A stretch of DNA of 64,000 nt from JAQVIJ01 sp041287365 (GCA_041287365.1 JBEULL010000019.1:124001-188000); one strand, 5' to 3'; counted from the first letter of the stretch, positions 33,219 through 43,362 are shown. Translations and numbers: made by a program. Notes: generated from the sequence alone by a model not told the origin.

Positions 33219-33475
33219 GTGAGGGGGTTGTTGCAGGTTTCGTCTGCCTCATTCGGTGTTACAGGCTGTTTTTAGCCCCTATTTTGCCTCGTTCCTGTCG
33301 TTTTTATCCCAGTTGTTCCCATTATGCAGAAGAGGCGCTTCGGACACACGGCCCTCTCAGGGGGATGTGGTTGTCCGCTGCGCGTCTCTGCAAGTGCCAT
33401 CCCTGGCATTCCGGCGGATACGATCCGGTGCCGCCAGTGATTTCATTTTATAATGAAGTCAAGCAAAAAGAATGA
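33219..33475 (+). pseudogene. yidD: Membrane protein insertion efficiency factor YidD, start region out of frame
   Basis: YidD is a small membrane-associated helper of protein insertion. The family core is clear: LIRCYRLFLAPIL, CRFYPSCSHYAEEAL, then CKCHPWHSGGYDPVP. Reading back from this core there is no ATG, GTG or TTG before the rnpA stop. A GTG at 33219 in another frame reads MRG; adding one G to the five-G run at 33223-33227 joins it as MRGVVAGFVCLIRCYRLF, a normal YidD N-terminus of 85 residues total. Alternatives are a real frameshift, an assembly error or a non-standard start. Confidence 0.85.
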
Positions 33476-33491
33476 ATAGAGAGTGATTATC

Positions 33492-35144
33492 ATGGACAAT
33501 AGAACCATTTTAGCCATAGCACTTTCCATAGGAGTGCTTCTGGCCTTTCAGTTTTTTATAAGTCCCCTTGTGACTCCGCCCAAAAAGAACAACATTCAGA
33601 GATCACAACCTGTTTCTTCTGAGCACAAGATGCAGGCGGCTGCCAAAACGGATGCAGCTCAATCAGCGCAACAACCAGCCCAACAATCATCTGCAATACA
33701 GGAGAAGGCTGTTGTTGGTACAGAGTCTGAGACAGGCAGGGCAGCTCGGGATGTGGTGGTGGATACACCCCTTTATTCCATGGTGCTGAGTGAAAAGGGT
33801 GCGGTGATTCGTTCCTTGGCCCTCAAAAAATATCTTACTTCTCAGAAGGACGGCAAGCCCATCGAAATCGTTCATGATGACTCGGCCTTGCTTTTGAAGT
33901 TGGACGGTAAAGACACTTCGGCTTGTGTGTTTGATGCCTCCTCTACTCTACTCAAGCTGAACGAGAAAAATTCAAACGCCGAGCTCTCTTTCACATGTGC
34001 GATGCCTGGCGGCGGCCGGGTTGTAAAGACATTCGGCCTGCATGCAAACAACTACTGGATCGATATAGCCATTCGAGTCAGCGGCATGGAACCCCAGTCC
34101 ATCTCCTTAAGTTTTCAAAACGACCCGCTCGAGAAGGCCGGCCAGATCTTTGCGGGCCCAGTGTATTACAGCAAGGGCAGTATAAATGAACTGGAGCTGA
34201 AAAAGGCTGGCGAGCGCAAGGAAGTGGTGGAGCCTTTGGAGTGGATGGGTTACAGTGACCACTATTTCCTCACTAGTCTTGTCACGAAGACGCGGGATGT
34301 GCCATGGAGAGTGGCATTCGAGCGTATTAACGATGCCGGCACCTTTCGCAGCGAGCTTTCCACTGCATCCGGCCAACTCAAACAGGCAAAGGGAGAGACC
34401 ATCTTGGAGTTGGGGGCATATATCGGCCCCAAGGAATACTCACAGCTCAAGGCGGTCAATTACGACCTCACCAACGCACTCTATTTTGGTTGGTTCGACG
34501 TGATAGCCAAACCCCTTCTGCTGTTCCTGAACTTTATTCACGATTATATTCCCAATTATGGTGTGGCCATCATTATTATCACCGTGATTATCAAGATATT
34601 GTTCTGGCCTCTTGCCCACAAAAGCGCCAAGTCCATGAAGACCTTGCAGAAGATTCAGCCAAAACTGGCCAAGCTGAAGGAAAAATACGGTGATGACAAG
34701 GAAAAACTCAACAAGGAGCTGATGCAGCTCTACAAGACCTACAACGTAAATCCCATGGGCGGCTGTCTGCCTATGTTGCTTCAGATACCCGTGTTTTTTG
34801 CACTTTACAAGGTGCTGTTGCAGTCCATAGAGATTCGGCACGCTCCATTTGTTCTGTGGATTACCGATCTCTCCGCTCCGGATCGCTTGATGATTCCAGG
34901 CGTGGAACTGCCCTGGATCGGCGGCATACCGGTACTTACACTTCTGATGGGTGCGTCCATGTATTTGCAGCAGCGTCTGACCCCTACTGCAGGAGATCCG
35001 ACTCAGGCTATGATGATGCGTTTCCTGCCTCTGGTTTTTACGTTCATGTTTATTAATTTCCCATCGGGCCTTGTATTGTACTGGTTCGTAAACAACGTTT
35101 TATCCATTGTGCAACAGTATTATATCAATAAAACTGTAGATTGA
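33492..35144 (+). CDS. yidC: Membrane protein insertase YidC
   Basis: Inserts and folds inner-membrane proteins, alone or with SecYEG. The N-terminus MDNRTILAIALSIGVLLAFQFF is the first membrane span of Gram-negative YidC. A Gln/Ala-rich linker and a large periplasmic beta domain (about residues 75-330) follow. The conserved core has NYGVAIIIITVIIKILFWP, then the LQKIQPKLAKLKEKYGDDKEKLNKE coiled region and further spans. Length is 550 residues. ATG 33492 has GAGAG upstream; a GTG three codons earlier is less likely. Confidence 0.97.
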   Translation: MDNRTILAIALSIGVLLAFQFFISPLVTPPKKNNIQRSQPVSSEHKMQAAAKTDAAQSAQQPAQQSSAIQEKAVVGTESETGRAARDVVVDTPLYSMVLSEKGAVIRSLALKKYLTSQKDGKPIEIVHDDSALLLKLDGKDTSACVFDASSTLLKLNEKNSNAELSFTCAMPGGGRVVKTFGLHANNYWIDIAIRVSGMEPQSISLSFQNDPLEKAGQIFAGPVYYSKGSINELELKKAGERKEVVEPLEWMGYSDHYFLTSLVTKTRDVPWRVAFERINDAGTFRSELSTASGQLKQAKGETILELGAYIGPKEYSQLKAVNYDLTNALYFGWFDVIAKPLLLFLNFIHDYIPNYGVAIIIITVIIKILFWPLAHKSAKSMKTLQKIQPKLAKLKEKYGDDKEKLNKELMQLYKTYNVNPMGGCLPMLLQIPVFFALYKVLLQSIEIRHAPFVLWITDLSAPDRLMIPGVELPWIGGIPVLTLLMGASMYLQQRLTPTAGDPTQAMMMRFLPLVFTFMFINFPSGLVLYWFVNNVLSIVQQYYINKTVD

Positions 35145-35156
35145 GAGAGAGAGACT

Positions 35157-36122
35157 ATGGCTAATGATTTTTTGGAGTTTGAGGGTAAAACCGTAGAATA
35201 CGCCATCGAGGCGGCATGCAGGCACTTCAATATCTCGAAAGAAGAACTCAAATATGAGATTATTACACGAGGCTCTACAGGTCTTTTCGGCCTCGGCAGC
35301 AAAAAGGCTAAAATAAAGGTATCGCAGCCGGTTGTCAAATCGGTGCACAAAGAGATCGAGAAACCCGAGGTCAGTGAAGGCACTGTGGATATAGACAGGG
35401 AAATGGGGTTGCAACAGCCCGATGAATCTGCCAAAGAGACGCCGCGAGGCCCAAGACGGTCGGAATCCACTGGCCGTGCACTCAGGTCGGAGAGGCCCAG
35501 AAGAAGCGTCCCCAGAGTGCAGCCCTTCGATGTAATGGCAGAAGGCCCTTCAAAAAGAACGGAACGGGAAGACACCGACGTCTCGAGTGCAGTTGTCTCC
35601 GCCAAAGAAGAAACTTCGGAGATAAGACAGCCGGACGAGGCCACCCTGGACGAGGCATTGAATATAGCGCGGCAGATCGTGACCTTGTCTGCTTTTGACT
35701 GTGAGGTGTCTGTTCAGAAACAGAACGAACAGGCCTCGCTGGTCTTCGAGGGTGCTGATATCCCTCTGGTCATAGGAAGAGACGGGCAGACCCTCGAATC
35801 CATTGAGTACATTATAAACCGCGTACTGACTCATAAAATGGGTTCCATTGTGCCTGTAACTCTGGATGCTGGCACATATAGGGCCACTCGAGATGAAAAG
35901 CTCATATCTTTTGTCAGACATAAGGCCGAGGCAGTCAAAAAGACTGGTAAAAGCATGGCATTGGCCCCCATGAATCCGCGAGATAGACGGCTGGTGCACT
36001 TGAGTCTTCGTGGTATGCCGGGTATTCGAACGAGCAGTGTGGGAGATGGAGAGCGGCGCAAGGTCGTGATTATTCCATTGAACAGGTCCAGACGGGAAGC
36101 CAGGCCGGTCAATCCTGAATAG
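35157..36122 (+). CDS. jag: RNA-binding protein Jag/KhpB (SpoIIIJ-associated)
   Basis: A 321-residue protein with the Jag-N domain (EFEGKTVEYAIEAACRHF, GSTGLFGLGSKKAKI). A long charged, low-complexity linker spans about residues 60-165. A KH domain with VIGRDGQTLESIEYIINRV and an R3H domain with PMNPRDRRLVHLSLR follow. It binds RNA and is linked to envelope biogenesis in bacteria studied. Position directly after yidC is the classic arrangement. Confidence 0.94.
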   Translation: MANDFLEFEGKTVEYAIEAACRHFNISKEELKYEIITRGSTGLFGLGSKKAKIKVSQPVVKSVHKEIEKPEVSEGTVDIDREMGLQQPDESAKETPRGPRRSESTGRALRSERPRRSVPRVQPFDVMAEGPSKRTEREDTDVSSAVVSAKEETSEIRQPDEATLDEALNIARQIVTLSAFDCEVSVQKQNEQASLVFEGADIPLVIGRDGQTLESIEYIINRVLTHKMGSIVPVTLDAGTYRATRDEKLISFVRHKAEAVKKTGKSMALAPMNPRDRRLVHLSLRGMPGIRTSSVGDGERRKVVIIPLNRSRREARPVNPE

Positions 36123-36137
36123 AAGCAGTTAAGCAGA

Positions 36138-37598
36138 GTGATTGATCTTTTACGTGAAGATCAGACCATAGCTGCCATTGCAACTGCCCCTGCCTTTGGG
36201 GCCATCGGGATTGTGAGGGTCAGCGGAAAAGATGCCAAGGAGATAGCCATGCGTATTTTCCGCCCCAGACGTCCAGTATCACAGCTGAAATCCCACAGGG
36301 TTTACTATGGCTTTGTCCACTCCATTGGTGCTGATTCCGTCCTCATCGACGAGGCCATAGGTATCTTCATGCAGGCCCCTCATTCATATACCAGGGAAGA
36401 TGTGTTTGAAATCCAGTGTCATGGTGGGCCTGCCGTCACTCGAAAGATTTTGGAGGCAGTCTTGTCCTGCGGCGCCCGTGAGGCTGAACCCGGAGAATTT
36501 ACGCGCAGGGCATTTCTGAACGGCCGTATCGATCTATCTCAGGCCGAGGCCGTGATGGAGCTGGTGACAGCCGTTACCGACCTGCAGAGACAGGCGGCCA
36601 TAGGCGCATTGAGCGGGAATATGAGCCATTCCATTCAAATTGTCAGGGAAGAGGCCGTGGAGGTGTTGGCCCGAATCGAGGCCGAACTGGATTTTCCTGA
36701 AGACGGCCTTGAGCTGCAATCCATCGAGGTACTGTGCAGGTCTATTTCCGAAAAGATACTTGATCCAATTCATGCCCTGATCACATCCTATGACACCAGA
36801 CACATCGTGCGGGATGGAGTGCGAGTGGTCATGGCAGGCAGACCTAACACGGGTAAATCCAGTCTTTTCAATGCGTTGCTTGGAATAAGCCGGGTTCTGG
36901 TAAGCCCTATACCAGGCACTACACGAGACAGTATCGAGGAAAATCTGGAGATAAACGGCCTGTTGGTAACTTTGGTGGATACGGCTGGCATTCGACAGAA
37001 TACATCTGACGTCATAGAATCCATGGGGATGGATATTACACAAAGAGAGATGGAAAAGGGTCACCATCTCGTGGTTCTGATTGATTGCAGCCAGTCATTG
37101 AGCCATGAGGACCTGCATCTTCTGAAAAACATTCGCACCGGCCGCCCTGTGACCGTGGTATTGAACAAGGTGGACCTTCTGAATGGCATTTTTGCACAGC
37201 CATCCTGCTTTCATGATGGGGTTAATGGATTACCTGTTACAGCGCAGATTAAGGCTGTCCTGCTGGAACAAGGCATTTCCGAGGCTGTGTTGCTGCCAGT
37301 TTCCGCAAAAACAGGCTTTGGCCTGGACAGATTGAAGGAACGCATTGTCAATGCCGCTCTGTCGGACAGTGCCATGAGTCTCGATTTCCCCGTTCCGACC
37401 TTGCGTCAGAGGGATATATTGATGAAGGCCGTCGTGTCTTTTGAATCGGCGAAAGATCTGTTGAAAAATGGGAGTGACCTCGAAATTGTAGCCATAGAGC
37501 TCAGAAATGGGCTTTCCAGGCTGAATGATATCCTTGGGCTGGAAGCAAATGAGGATGTGCTGAATAGAATTTTCAGCAGATTCTGCATCGGGAAATAG
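36138..37598 (+). CDS. mnmE: tRNA modification GTPase MnmE (TrmE)
   Basis: With MnmG, installs carboxymethylaminomethyl groups at wobble U34. The N-terminal folate-binding domain starts IAAIATAPAFGAIGIVRVSG. The G domain has GRPNTGKSSLFNALLG (about 234-249), GTTRD, DTAGIR and NKVDLL. The C-terminal CIGK supplies the catalytic cysteine. Length is 486 residues. The start is GTG at 36138. It closes the rpmH-rnpA-yidD-yidC-jag-mnmE block. Confidence 0.97.
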   Translation: MIDLLREDQTIAAIATAPAFGAIGIVRVSGKDAKEIAMRIFRPRRPVSQLKSHRVYYGFVHSIGADSVLIDEAIGIFMQAPHSYTREDVFEIQCHGGPAVTRKILEAVLSCGAREAEPGEFTRRAFLNGRIDLSQAEAVMELVTAVTDLQRQAAIGALSGNMSHSIQIVREEAVEVLARIEAELDFPEDGLELQSIEVLCRSISEKILDPIHALITSYDTRHIVRDGVRVVMAGRPNTGKSSLFNALLGISRVLVSPIPGTTRDSIEENLEINGLLVTLVDTAGIRQNTSDVIESMGMDITQREMEKGHHLVVLIDCSQSLSHEDLHLLKNIRTGRPVTVVLNKVDLLNGIFAQPSCFHDGVNGLPVTAQIKAVLLEQGISEAVLLPVSAKTGFGLDRLKERIVNAALSDSAMSLDFPVPTLRQRDILMKAVVSFESAKDLLKNGSDLEIVAIELRNGLSRLNDILGLEANEDVLNRIFSRFCIGK

Positions 37599-37604
37599 GA
37601 GGCG

Positions 37605-38486
37605 ATGATGAATACAGGCAATTATTTATTAGAGGCGTCTCACTACCTGGTTTCATTACAGGACATGCATTGTGAACCTGAAATGCTTTTGCGGTTGCAT
37701 TCGGCCATTGTCGCTGCCCTGAGCGCCGGAGAAACCCTTCGCATGTTTCACTCAACCCATCGTTTCGGTGTATATCACAAGGGCGAGATAGACATGGTCA
37801 CCGATGCGGATATGGCAGCCGAAAAGCTCATCCTTGAGGCCATACGCAAGGATTATTCAAAGGCGGTATTTCTTTCCGAAGAGACTCATGCGGAGATCAA
37901 CCATGAGGCAAGCGAGTTATGGGTGATCGACCCCCTGGATGGGACCACGAATTTCGCCCATGGGTTCCCGTGGTTTGGGATATCCATAGCATGTGTGGTG
38001 AAGGGTGAAACAGTGGTGGGTCTGGTCTATCTGCCCGTTCAGCAGGAGTTGTTTTATGCGGTTAAGGGTGCCGGGGCCTGGTTAAATGGCGATAGAATCC
38101 ATGTTTCAAAGACCGTGAAGCTGTCAGGTGCGCTTTTGGCCACTGGTTTTCCCTATGATATTCATCAGGAATATGAGGGTGTGATAGCTGCGCTTCAGGC
38201 CGTGCTCATAAAGGTGCAGGGGGTAAGGAGGGCAGGCGCCGCCGCCCTAGACCTGGTCTATGTTGCCTGTGGAAGATTGGACGGTTTCTGGGAGATCAAG
38301 CTCAAACCATGGGATACGGCTGCCGGAGTCTTGATTCTCAAAGAGGCGGGAGGTAAGGTCTCCCTGTTTGGCGGAGAGCCGTTTTCCATATTTTCTAAAG
38401 AGATATTGGCCACAAACGGCCTGTTACATGACGATCTTTCTCATATTTTACGCAATTTCAGGGCATATGATACCGTTAGAAAGTGA
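37605..38486 (+). CDS. Inositol monophosphatase family protein
   Basis: A 293-residue SuhB-like phosphatase dependent on magnesium. Metal-site motifs are visible as VTDADMAAEK, SEETHAE, the signature VIDPLDGTTNFAHG near residues 106-119, and KPWDTAAGVLILKEAGG near the C-terminus. Substrate may be inositol or another sugar phosphate, or it may act like SuhB in transcription. It follows mnmE by 6 bases. Confidence 0.92.
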   Translation: MMNTGNYLLEASHYLVSLQDMHCEPEMLLRLHSAIVAALSAGETLRMFHSTHRFGVYHKGEIDMVTDADMAAEKLILEAIRKDYSKAVFLSEETHAEINHEASELWVIDPLDGTTNFAHGFPWFGISIACVVKGETVVGLVYLPVQQELFYAVKGAGAWLNGDRIHVSKTVKLSGALLATGFPYDIHQEYEGVIAALQAVLIKVQGVRRAGAAALDLVYVACGRLDGFWEIKLKPWDTAAGVLILKEAGGKVSLFGGEPFSIFSKEILATNGLLHDDLSHILRNFRAYDTVRK

Positions 38487-38697
38487 TTCCGCAAGAAGTG
38501 AACAGGCGCCCTCGGTCAGAATACGTCCATGCCCTGTCTGCAACACATTGGTAAATTTCGATGAAAATCCCTATAGGCCCTTTTGTAGCAGGCGGTGTAA
38601 GTTGATAGACCTTTCGGCATGGCTTACTGGAGAGCACTTTGGTCTGACAGAAGAGGAGATGAGACAGTTGCCAGATGCAGAACAGGAAGGAGATTGA
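38467..38697 (+). CDS. yacG: DNA gyrase inhibitor-like zinc protein YacG
   Basis: A 76-residue zinc-ribbon protein of the DUF329/YacG family. The ligands are CPVC and CSRRC, followed by the family tail KLIDLSAWLTGEH. E. coli YacG binds GyrB and inhibits gyrase; whether this protein does is inferred. The ATG at 38467 overlaps the end of the phosphatase gene by 20 bases. The frame is open further upstream but that part is antisense to nothing and unlike YacG. Confidence 0.9.
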   Translation: MIPLESDSARSEQAPSVRIRPCPVCNTLVNFDENPYRPFCSRRCKLIDLSAWLTGEHFGLTEEEMRQLPDAEQEGD

Positions 38698-38702
38698 AGC
38701 GT

Positions 38703-39371
38703 ATGTCTGAATTAATCATGTCAGGTAAGAATGGAATGCCCTTTATTCGAGTCTATACAGTGGGGCAGTTGGCGGTGAACTGTTATCTGGTGGCATGTCT
38801 CAAGAACAGGCTTGCCATGCTCATAGACCCGGCTGGAAGCGAAAGGCTGTTGGTGGATGATGTGAAAAAGGCAGGGCTGACCCTTGCTTACATACTCAAT
38901 ACCCATGGCCATCCGGACCACACCTCAGGCAATGAGACAATCAAAAAGATGACAGGCGCCAGGGTTTTGATGCACGAAGAAGACGACAGGCTCTTCAACA
39001 CCCCTTCCATAGTGAGTATGTTCAAATCATGGGGTTTTGAGGCTATATCATCTGTGGACGAGCACATAATCCACGGCCAAATCCTGTCATTGGGAGAGCT
39101 TTCCTTTCAAGTAATTCATACCCCTGGTCATACCCCAGGTTCCGTGTGTCTTTATGGACATGGCGTGGTCTTTACCGGCGATACCCTTTTTGTGGGTGCT
39201 GTGGGCCGCACAGATCTTCCGGGTGGTTCTGCGGAGGTGCTGGACAGGTCATTGAAGGAACGCCTGGCCGTGCTGCCCGATGAGACTATAGTGCTTTCTG
39301 GCCATGACTATGGTGACAGCCCCACTTCCACCATCGGAAACGAAAAACGTTACAATCCCTATATGAAATAG
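38703..39371 (+). CDS. Metallo-beta-lactamase-fold hydrolase (GloB-like)
   Basis: A 222-residue hydrolase. Metal ligands appear as THGHPDH (His68/His70/Asp72/His73), HTPGHTPGS, GDTLF and SGHDYG. It resembles glyoxalase II-type hydroxyacylglutathione hydrolases, but it lacks their C-terminal substrate domain, so thioester hydrolysis is only likely. ATG 38703 has GGAGAT upstream and follows yacG after 5 bases; an upstream open extension overlaps yacG and is rejected. Confidence 0.88.
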   Translation: MSELIMSGKNGMPFIRVYTVGQLAVNCYLVACLKNRLAMLIDPAGSERLLVDDVKKAGLTLAYILNTHGHPDHTSGNETIKKMTGARVLMHEEDDRLFNTPSIVSMFKSWGFEAISSVDEHIIHGQILSLGELSFQVIHTPGHTPGSVCLYGHGVVFTGDTLFVGAVGRTDLPGGSAEVLDRSLKERLAVLPDETIVLSGHDYGDSPTSTIGNEKRYNPYMK

Positions 39372-39382
39372 CCCTGTCTTTC

Positions 39383-42300
39383 ATGCTCAAGGCCACTTGC
39401 CCGAAAAATCTGCCCATCTTTCAGAAATGGGATGAGTTGGTTCATGCTGTTCACACCTCTCAGGTGGTCATAGTTACAGGAGAGACGGGCTGCGGCAAGA
39501 CCACTCAGCTTCCCAAGATATGCCTGGATGCAGGGCAGGGCAGCAGAAGGCGCATTGTCTGCACTCAGCCTAGACGTGTAGCTGCCATATCCATTGCGCG
39601 GCGTGTGCAGGAAGAGCTCTCGCCTGCGGGCATGCCAAACCTGGTGGGATATAAAATTAGATTCAGGGACAAGACATCCTTTGATACCCGCATAAAATTC
39701 GTGACGGACGGCATATTATTGGCTGAATTGCAGAGTGATTCTCTGCTTCAGGAATATGACACCATTATCGTAGACGAGGCCCATGAGCGCAGTCTGAATA
39801 TCGACATACTCCTGGGCTCGATACGGCTGCTGCTGAAGAAAAGGCCTGAATTGCGTCTGGTCATCACCTCTGCCACCATGAATGTGGAGGTGTTTCAAAA
39901 GGCCTTTTCAAATGCCCCCTTTATTCACATCGAAGGCCGGAGTTATCCGGTTCAAATACTTTATTTTTCAGAGATGCTTGCACAGCACGGGCCTTTGGAG
40001 GCCTCACTTGAAGAGCAGACGCCGGTGGATCTGGCCATGAACGCCGTGCGTATCATTCGTGAACAGGATAGAATCGGTCATATTCTGGTGTTTTTGCCCA
40101 CAGAACTGGACATCCGCCGCGTGGTAAAGGCCATTCGAGAAGAAATGACCGATGTCTTGCCCCTTCCCATGTTCGGAAGGCTCACCTCCGCTGAGCAGGA
40201 CCGCATTTTTCAGAATACCAACTTGCAGAAGATAGTCTGTGCCACAAACATAGCCGAGACCTCCATAACCGTGCCCGGCATACGCTACGTAGTGGACTCG
40301 GGTCTGGCCCGCATCGCCCGTTATAATGTGCGCTCGCGACTCAAGACCCTGCCGGTATCGCCCATATCCCGTTCCAGTGCAGACCAACGGGCAGGTAGGG
40401 CTGGTAGAGTGTCTTCAGGCGTCTGCATTCGACTCTACACCAGAGAGGAATACGAGGCCCGACAGCCCTTTGATACCCCTGAAATCCTGCGTTCCAACCT
40501 GTCGGAGACCATCTTAAAGCTCCTGGCCATGGGAATTAAGGATATTCCCAATTTTCCTTTTCTTGAGGCCCCTTCGTTTCGAGCCTTTTCTGAAGGAATC
40601 GATACCTTGCAGGAGGTGGGTGCGCTGGACAGACAGAAGAACCTGACTCCAACAGGTAGGATTATGGCTCGACTGCCTCTTGATCCCCGAATTTCACGAA
40701 TGATTCTGGAGGCAAAGGGATTGAATGCCTTGAAAGAGGTGGTGATTCTTGCGGCTGCACTGAGTGTTCAGGACCCGAGAGAGCGGCCGTCTCAAAAGGA
40801 AAATCAGGCGGATCAGATACACAGTGCGTTCAAAAACCCTTCTTCTGACTTCGTAACCCTTTTGAATATCTGGAATTTTATGGAAGGGTTTAGAAAGGAG
40901 CGTCAGAGCAGGACAGCCCTAAAGCGCCTGTGCGCCCGGCATTTCCTGTCCTTTACTCGCATGGAGGAGTGGAGAGATGTGTATGATCAGATACTCACCA
41001 TTCTTTCTGATATGGGGGGCTTTTCATTGAATCAGACTCCTGCCTCATATGATGCCATTCACAAGGCGGTGATAGCAGGATTCCCAGGCCATGTGGCCAT
41101 GCAGAAGGAGGGTGCGCAGTATGTTGGCGCCAGAGGCAGGCAACTCATGCTTTTTCCTGGTTCCGTCGTGTATCGAAGGCGGCCCAAGTGGATCGTATCC
41201 GCAGAACAGGTCAAGACCACTCAGCTCTTTGCTCGAATTGTGGCGGAGATCAAGCCAGAGTGGGTGGAGGAGGTGGCAAAGGACCTGGTGACTCGCAGTT
41301 ATTCAGAGCCTCGATGGGACAGAGACAGAGGGGATGTGGTTGCCTGGGAGAAGGTCTCCCTTTTGGGTCTGACATTGGTGGAGAGGCGTCGTGTCTCCTA
41401 CTCAGGTATAGAGCCTGAGAAGGCGGAAGATATATTTGTGCGGGAGGCCCTGGTCTCAGGGGCACTCAAGGGGAATTATGCCTTTTTGAAGCACAATATG
41501 AGGCTCTTGAATGAACTCCTTTCGTTGGAGGACAAGACCAGGCGGTCAGACCTGGTGGTGGATGAGGAATTCATGGCAGAGGAGCTCAAAAACGGGCTAC
41601 GGATTCTGAAACAGGAGTCCGGAATTTCACCCATCTGCAGAGAAAGTCAGCTCCAAAAGGCCATCAAGCTCGCAAAAAGCGGGGACAGTCCCATCTTTTT
41701 AGACAGAGACAGGCTTCTTAAAAATGCTGTGGAGGAGAGCGAGCTCCGCCTGTTTCCAGGGCATATTGAGATTAACGGTCAGAGTTTTCCCCTTATCTAT
41801 CGTTTTGCGCTGGGTTCTGATGATGATGGCATAACAGTGCAGATACCGATTGAACATCTGTTTGATCTTAAGCCTCAACCGTTTCAGTGGCTGGTCCCTG
41901 GTTTTTTAGAGGATAAGATTGAGGCGATTCTGCAGAACCTCCCCAAAAATATTCGAAAGGAGCTGTTTCCTCTGCGAGAGACCGCTCATGAGGTGTTTCA
42001 GATGGTGCGAAGGGATGCCGGGCAGATACCACTTTTTGAGGCCTTAGAACAGGCTATTTACCGGCTCAAGGCCATTAAAATTCCTGAGGATGCCTGGCCT
42101 TCTGAGAGCGAATTACCCCTTCACCTTCAAATGCGCTTTGAGATATTGAGCAGGCGAAGCAGGGAAGGAAAGCCCGAAACATTGGCTGTGAAAAGGGACC
42201 TGAGGCTTTTGCAGCAACAGTTAGGGGCAACCCTTCAGGAACAGTTGTGCAATGCACCGGAATTCCTGCATCTAAGCGAACAATGGAATGGCAAGGCCGT

Positions 42301-43216
42301 ATCTCTGTCAGATTTAAATGGATTACTTCGGAGTTTTAAGGTCTCCAATGGCGTGGTGGCAGCGGACGTCTTTTTGGGGTTTGAGTTTGAAGGTGGGCTC
42401 AGAATCAGATTGTTCTGGAACAGGGAGGAGGCGAAGCAAAGGAGCCTGAATGCCATTGTAAAGGCATTGGAGGAGGTGCTTCAGAAGGAGATTCGCTGGC
42501 TCAAGACACAGTTTAAATTAGGAGGCATGTCCATTCAGGAGTTGGCGGCAAAGGGCCTGGCTTTTGTGGCGGACAATGTGGTTCAACAGACCTTGACTAA
42601 AATGGTAAGGGATCGGTTTCAGGATTTCTGCAGTATAAAGGAGGCAGGGGCGGCCGGCCGTTCGCCCTTACACATTCCCATGATTCGGAATGAGTTTGTT
42701 AAAAAAGGGTTGAAATTGGTTGGGCCGGTGAATGCAGTTTTGAAGGAATTGGGGCAGGTCTGGCTGGAGTTGAGGCGTATGGAGACGGATTTAAAGGGCA
42801 AGCCCCTGACTCAGAAGATTATGGACTGTTTGAAAAAGGAACTCAACGACCTTGTGCCAGAGGATTTTCCTCTTGAGTGTGAAGAACAATGGATTTTGGC
42901 TATTCCTCGTTATTTAGCTGCCCTGTCCATTCGCTCTCGGCGTGCCAGGGAGAATCCCGTGAAGGACATGGCGAAAGCTGAGGGTGTGCAGTCTGTTCTG
43001 AAGGAATACGAGGCCCTTTTACAGCTCGCAGCATCGCATAAAACCTCGGATGCCATTCTAAACGATTTGGAGGCACTGAAGGTGATGCTATGGGAGTATA
43101 AATTATCCATATTTGCCCCTGAATTGGGTGCCAAAAGGGGAATATCTGCCAAAAAACTTCAAGAGAGCATACAGGCATTGAAATGCAGAATCAAAACAGA
43201 TTGCTTGAAAACATGA
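39383..43216 (+). CDS. hrpA: ATP-dependent RNA helicase HrpA
   Basis: Large DEAH-box helicase of 1277 residues, close to the ~1300 of E. coli HrpA. Walker A GETGCGKTTQLPK is near residue 33 and the DEAH box VDEAHERS near 131. SATMN, ATNIAETSITVPG and QRAGRAGR are further motifs. HA2 and OB domains and the long HrpA-specific C-terminal region (DUF3418) follow. In E. coli it acts on mRNA and collided ribosomes. It follows the metallo-hydrolase by 11 bases and ends the plus-strand run before tRNA-Glu. Confidence 0.96.
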   Translation: MLKATCPKNLPIFQKWDELVHAVHTSQVVIVTGETGCGKTTQLPKICLDAGQGSRRRIVCTQPRRVAAISIARRVQEELSPAGMPNLVGYKIRFRDKTSFDTRIKFVTDGILLAELQSDSLLQEYDTIIVDEAHERSLNIDILLGSIRLLLKKRPELRLVITSATMNVEVFQKAFSNAPFIHIEGRSYPVQILYFSEMLAQHGPLEASLEEQTPVDLAMNAVRIIREQDRIGHILVFLPTELDIRRVVKAIREEMTDVLPLPMFGRLTSAEQDRIFQNTNLQKIVCATNIAETSITVPGIRYVVDSGLARIARYNVRSRLKTLPVSPISRSSADQRAGRAGRVSSGVCIRLYTREEYEARQPFDTPEILRSNLSETILKLLAMGIKDIPNFPFLEAPSFRAFSEGIDTLQEVGALDRQKNLTPTGRIMARLPLDPRISRMILEAKGLNALKEVVILAAALSVQDPRERPSQKENQADQIHSAFKNPSSDFVTLLNIWNFMEGFRKERQSRTALKRLCARHFLSFTRMEEWRDVYDQILTILSDMGGFSLNQTPASYDAIHKAVIAGFPGHVAMQKEGAQYVGARGRQLMLFPGSVVYRRRPKWIVSAEQVKTTQLFARIVAEIKPEWVEEVAKDLVTRSYSEPRWDRDRGDVVAWEKVSLLGLTLVERRRVSYSGIEPEKAEDIFVREALVSGALKGNYAFLKHNMRLLNELLSLEDKTRRSDLVVDEEFMAEELKNGLRILKQESGISPICRESQLQKAIKLAKSGDSPIFLDRDRLLKNAVEESELRLFPGHIEINGQSFPLIYRFALGSDDDGITVQIPIEHLFDLKPQPFQWLVPGFLEDKIEAILQNLPKNIRKELFPLRETAHEVFQMVRRDAGQIPLFEALEQAIYRLKAIKIPEDAWPSESELPLHLQMRFEILSRRSREGKPETLAVKRDLRLLQQQLGATLQEQLCNAPEFLHLSEQWNGKAVSLSDLNGLLRSFKVSNGVVAADVFLGFEFEGGLRIRLFWNREEAKQRSLNAIVKALEEVLQKEIRWLKTQFKLGGMSIQELAAKGLAFVADNVVQQTLTKMVRDRFQDFCSIKEAGAAGRSPLHIPMIRNEFVKKGLKLVGPVNAVLKELGQVWLELRRMETDLKGKPLTQKIMDCLKKELNDLVPEDFPLECEEQWILAIPRYLAALSIRSRRARENPVKDMAKAEGVQSVLKEYEALLQLAASHKTSDAILNDLEALKVMLWEYKLSIFAPELGAKRGISAKKLQESIQALKCRIKTDCLKT

Positions 43217-43333
43217 AGTCGCCTTGGTGTCAACCGATAATAAGACCACTGTCACGCGCAAATACTCTCGTGTCGACTCACATGGCGCCATATTTTTTCA
43301 AGTTTTTCTTTATGGTTCGATGAGTAAAGGTAC

Positions 43334-43362
43334 TTGCAAAATTCTTAGCCATATGCTATTTT
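43334..43362 (+). promoter_or_regulatory. Promoter of tRNA-Glu
   Basis: TTGCAA (43334-43339), a 17-base spacer and TATTTT (43357-43362), with TGC just before the -10 as an extended element. Transcription would start near 43369, about 40 bases before the tRNA. Confidence 0.5.
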
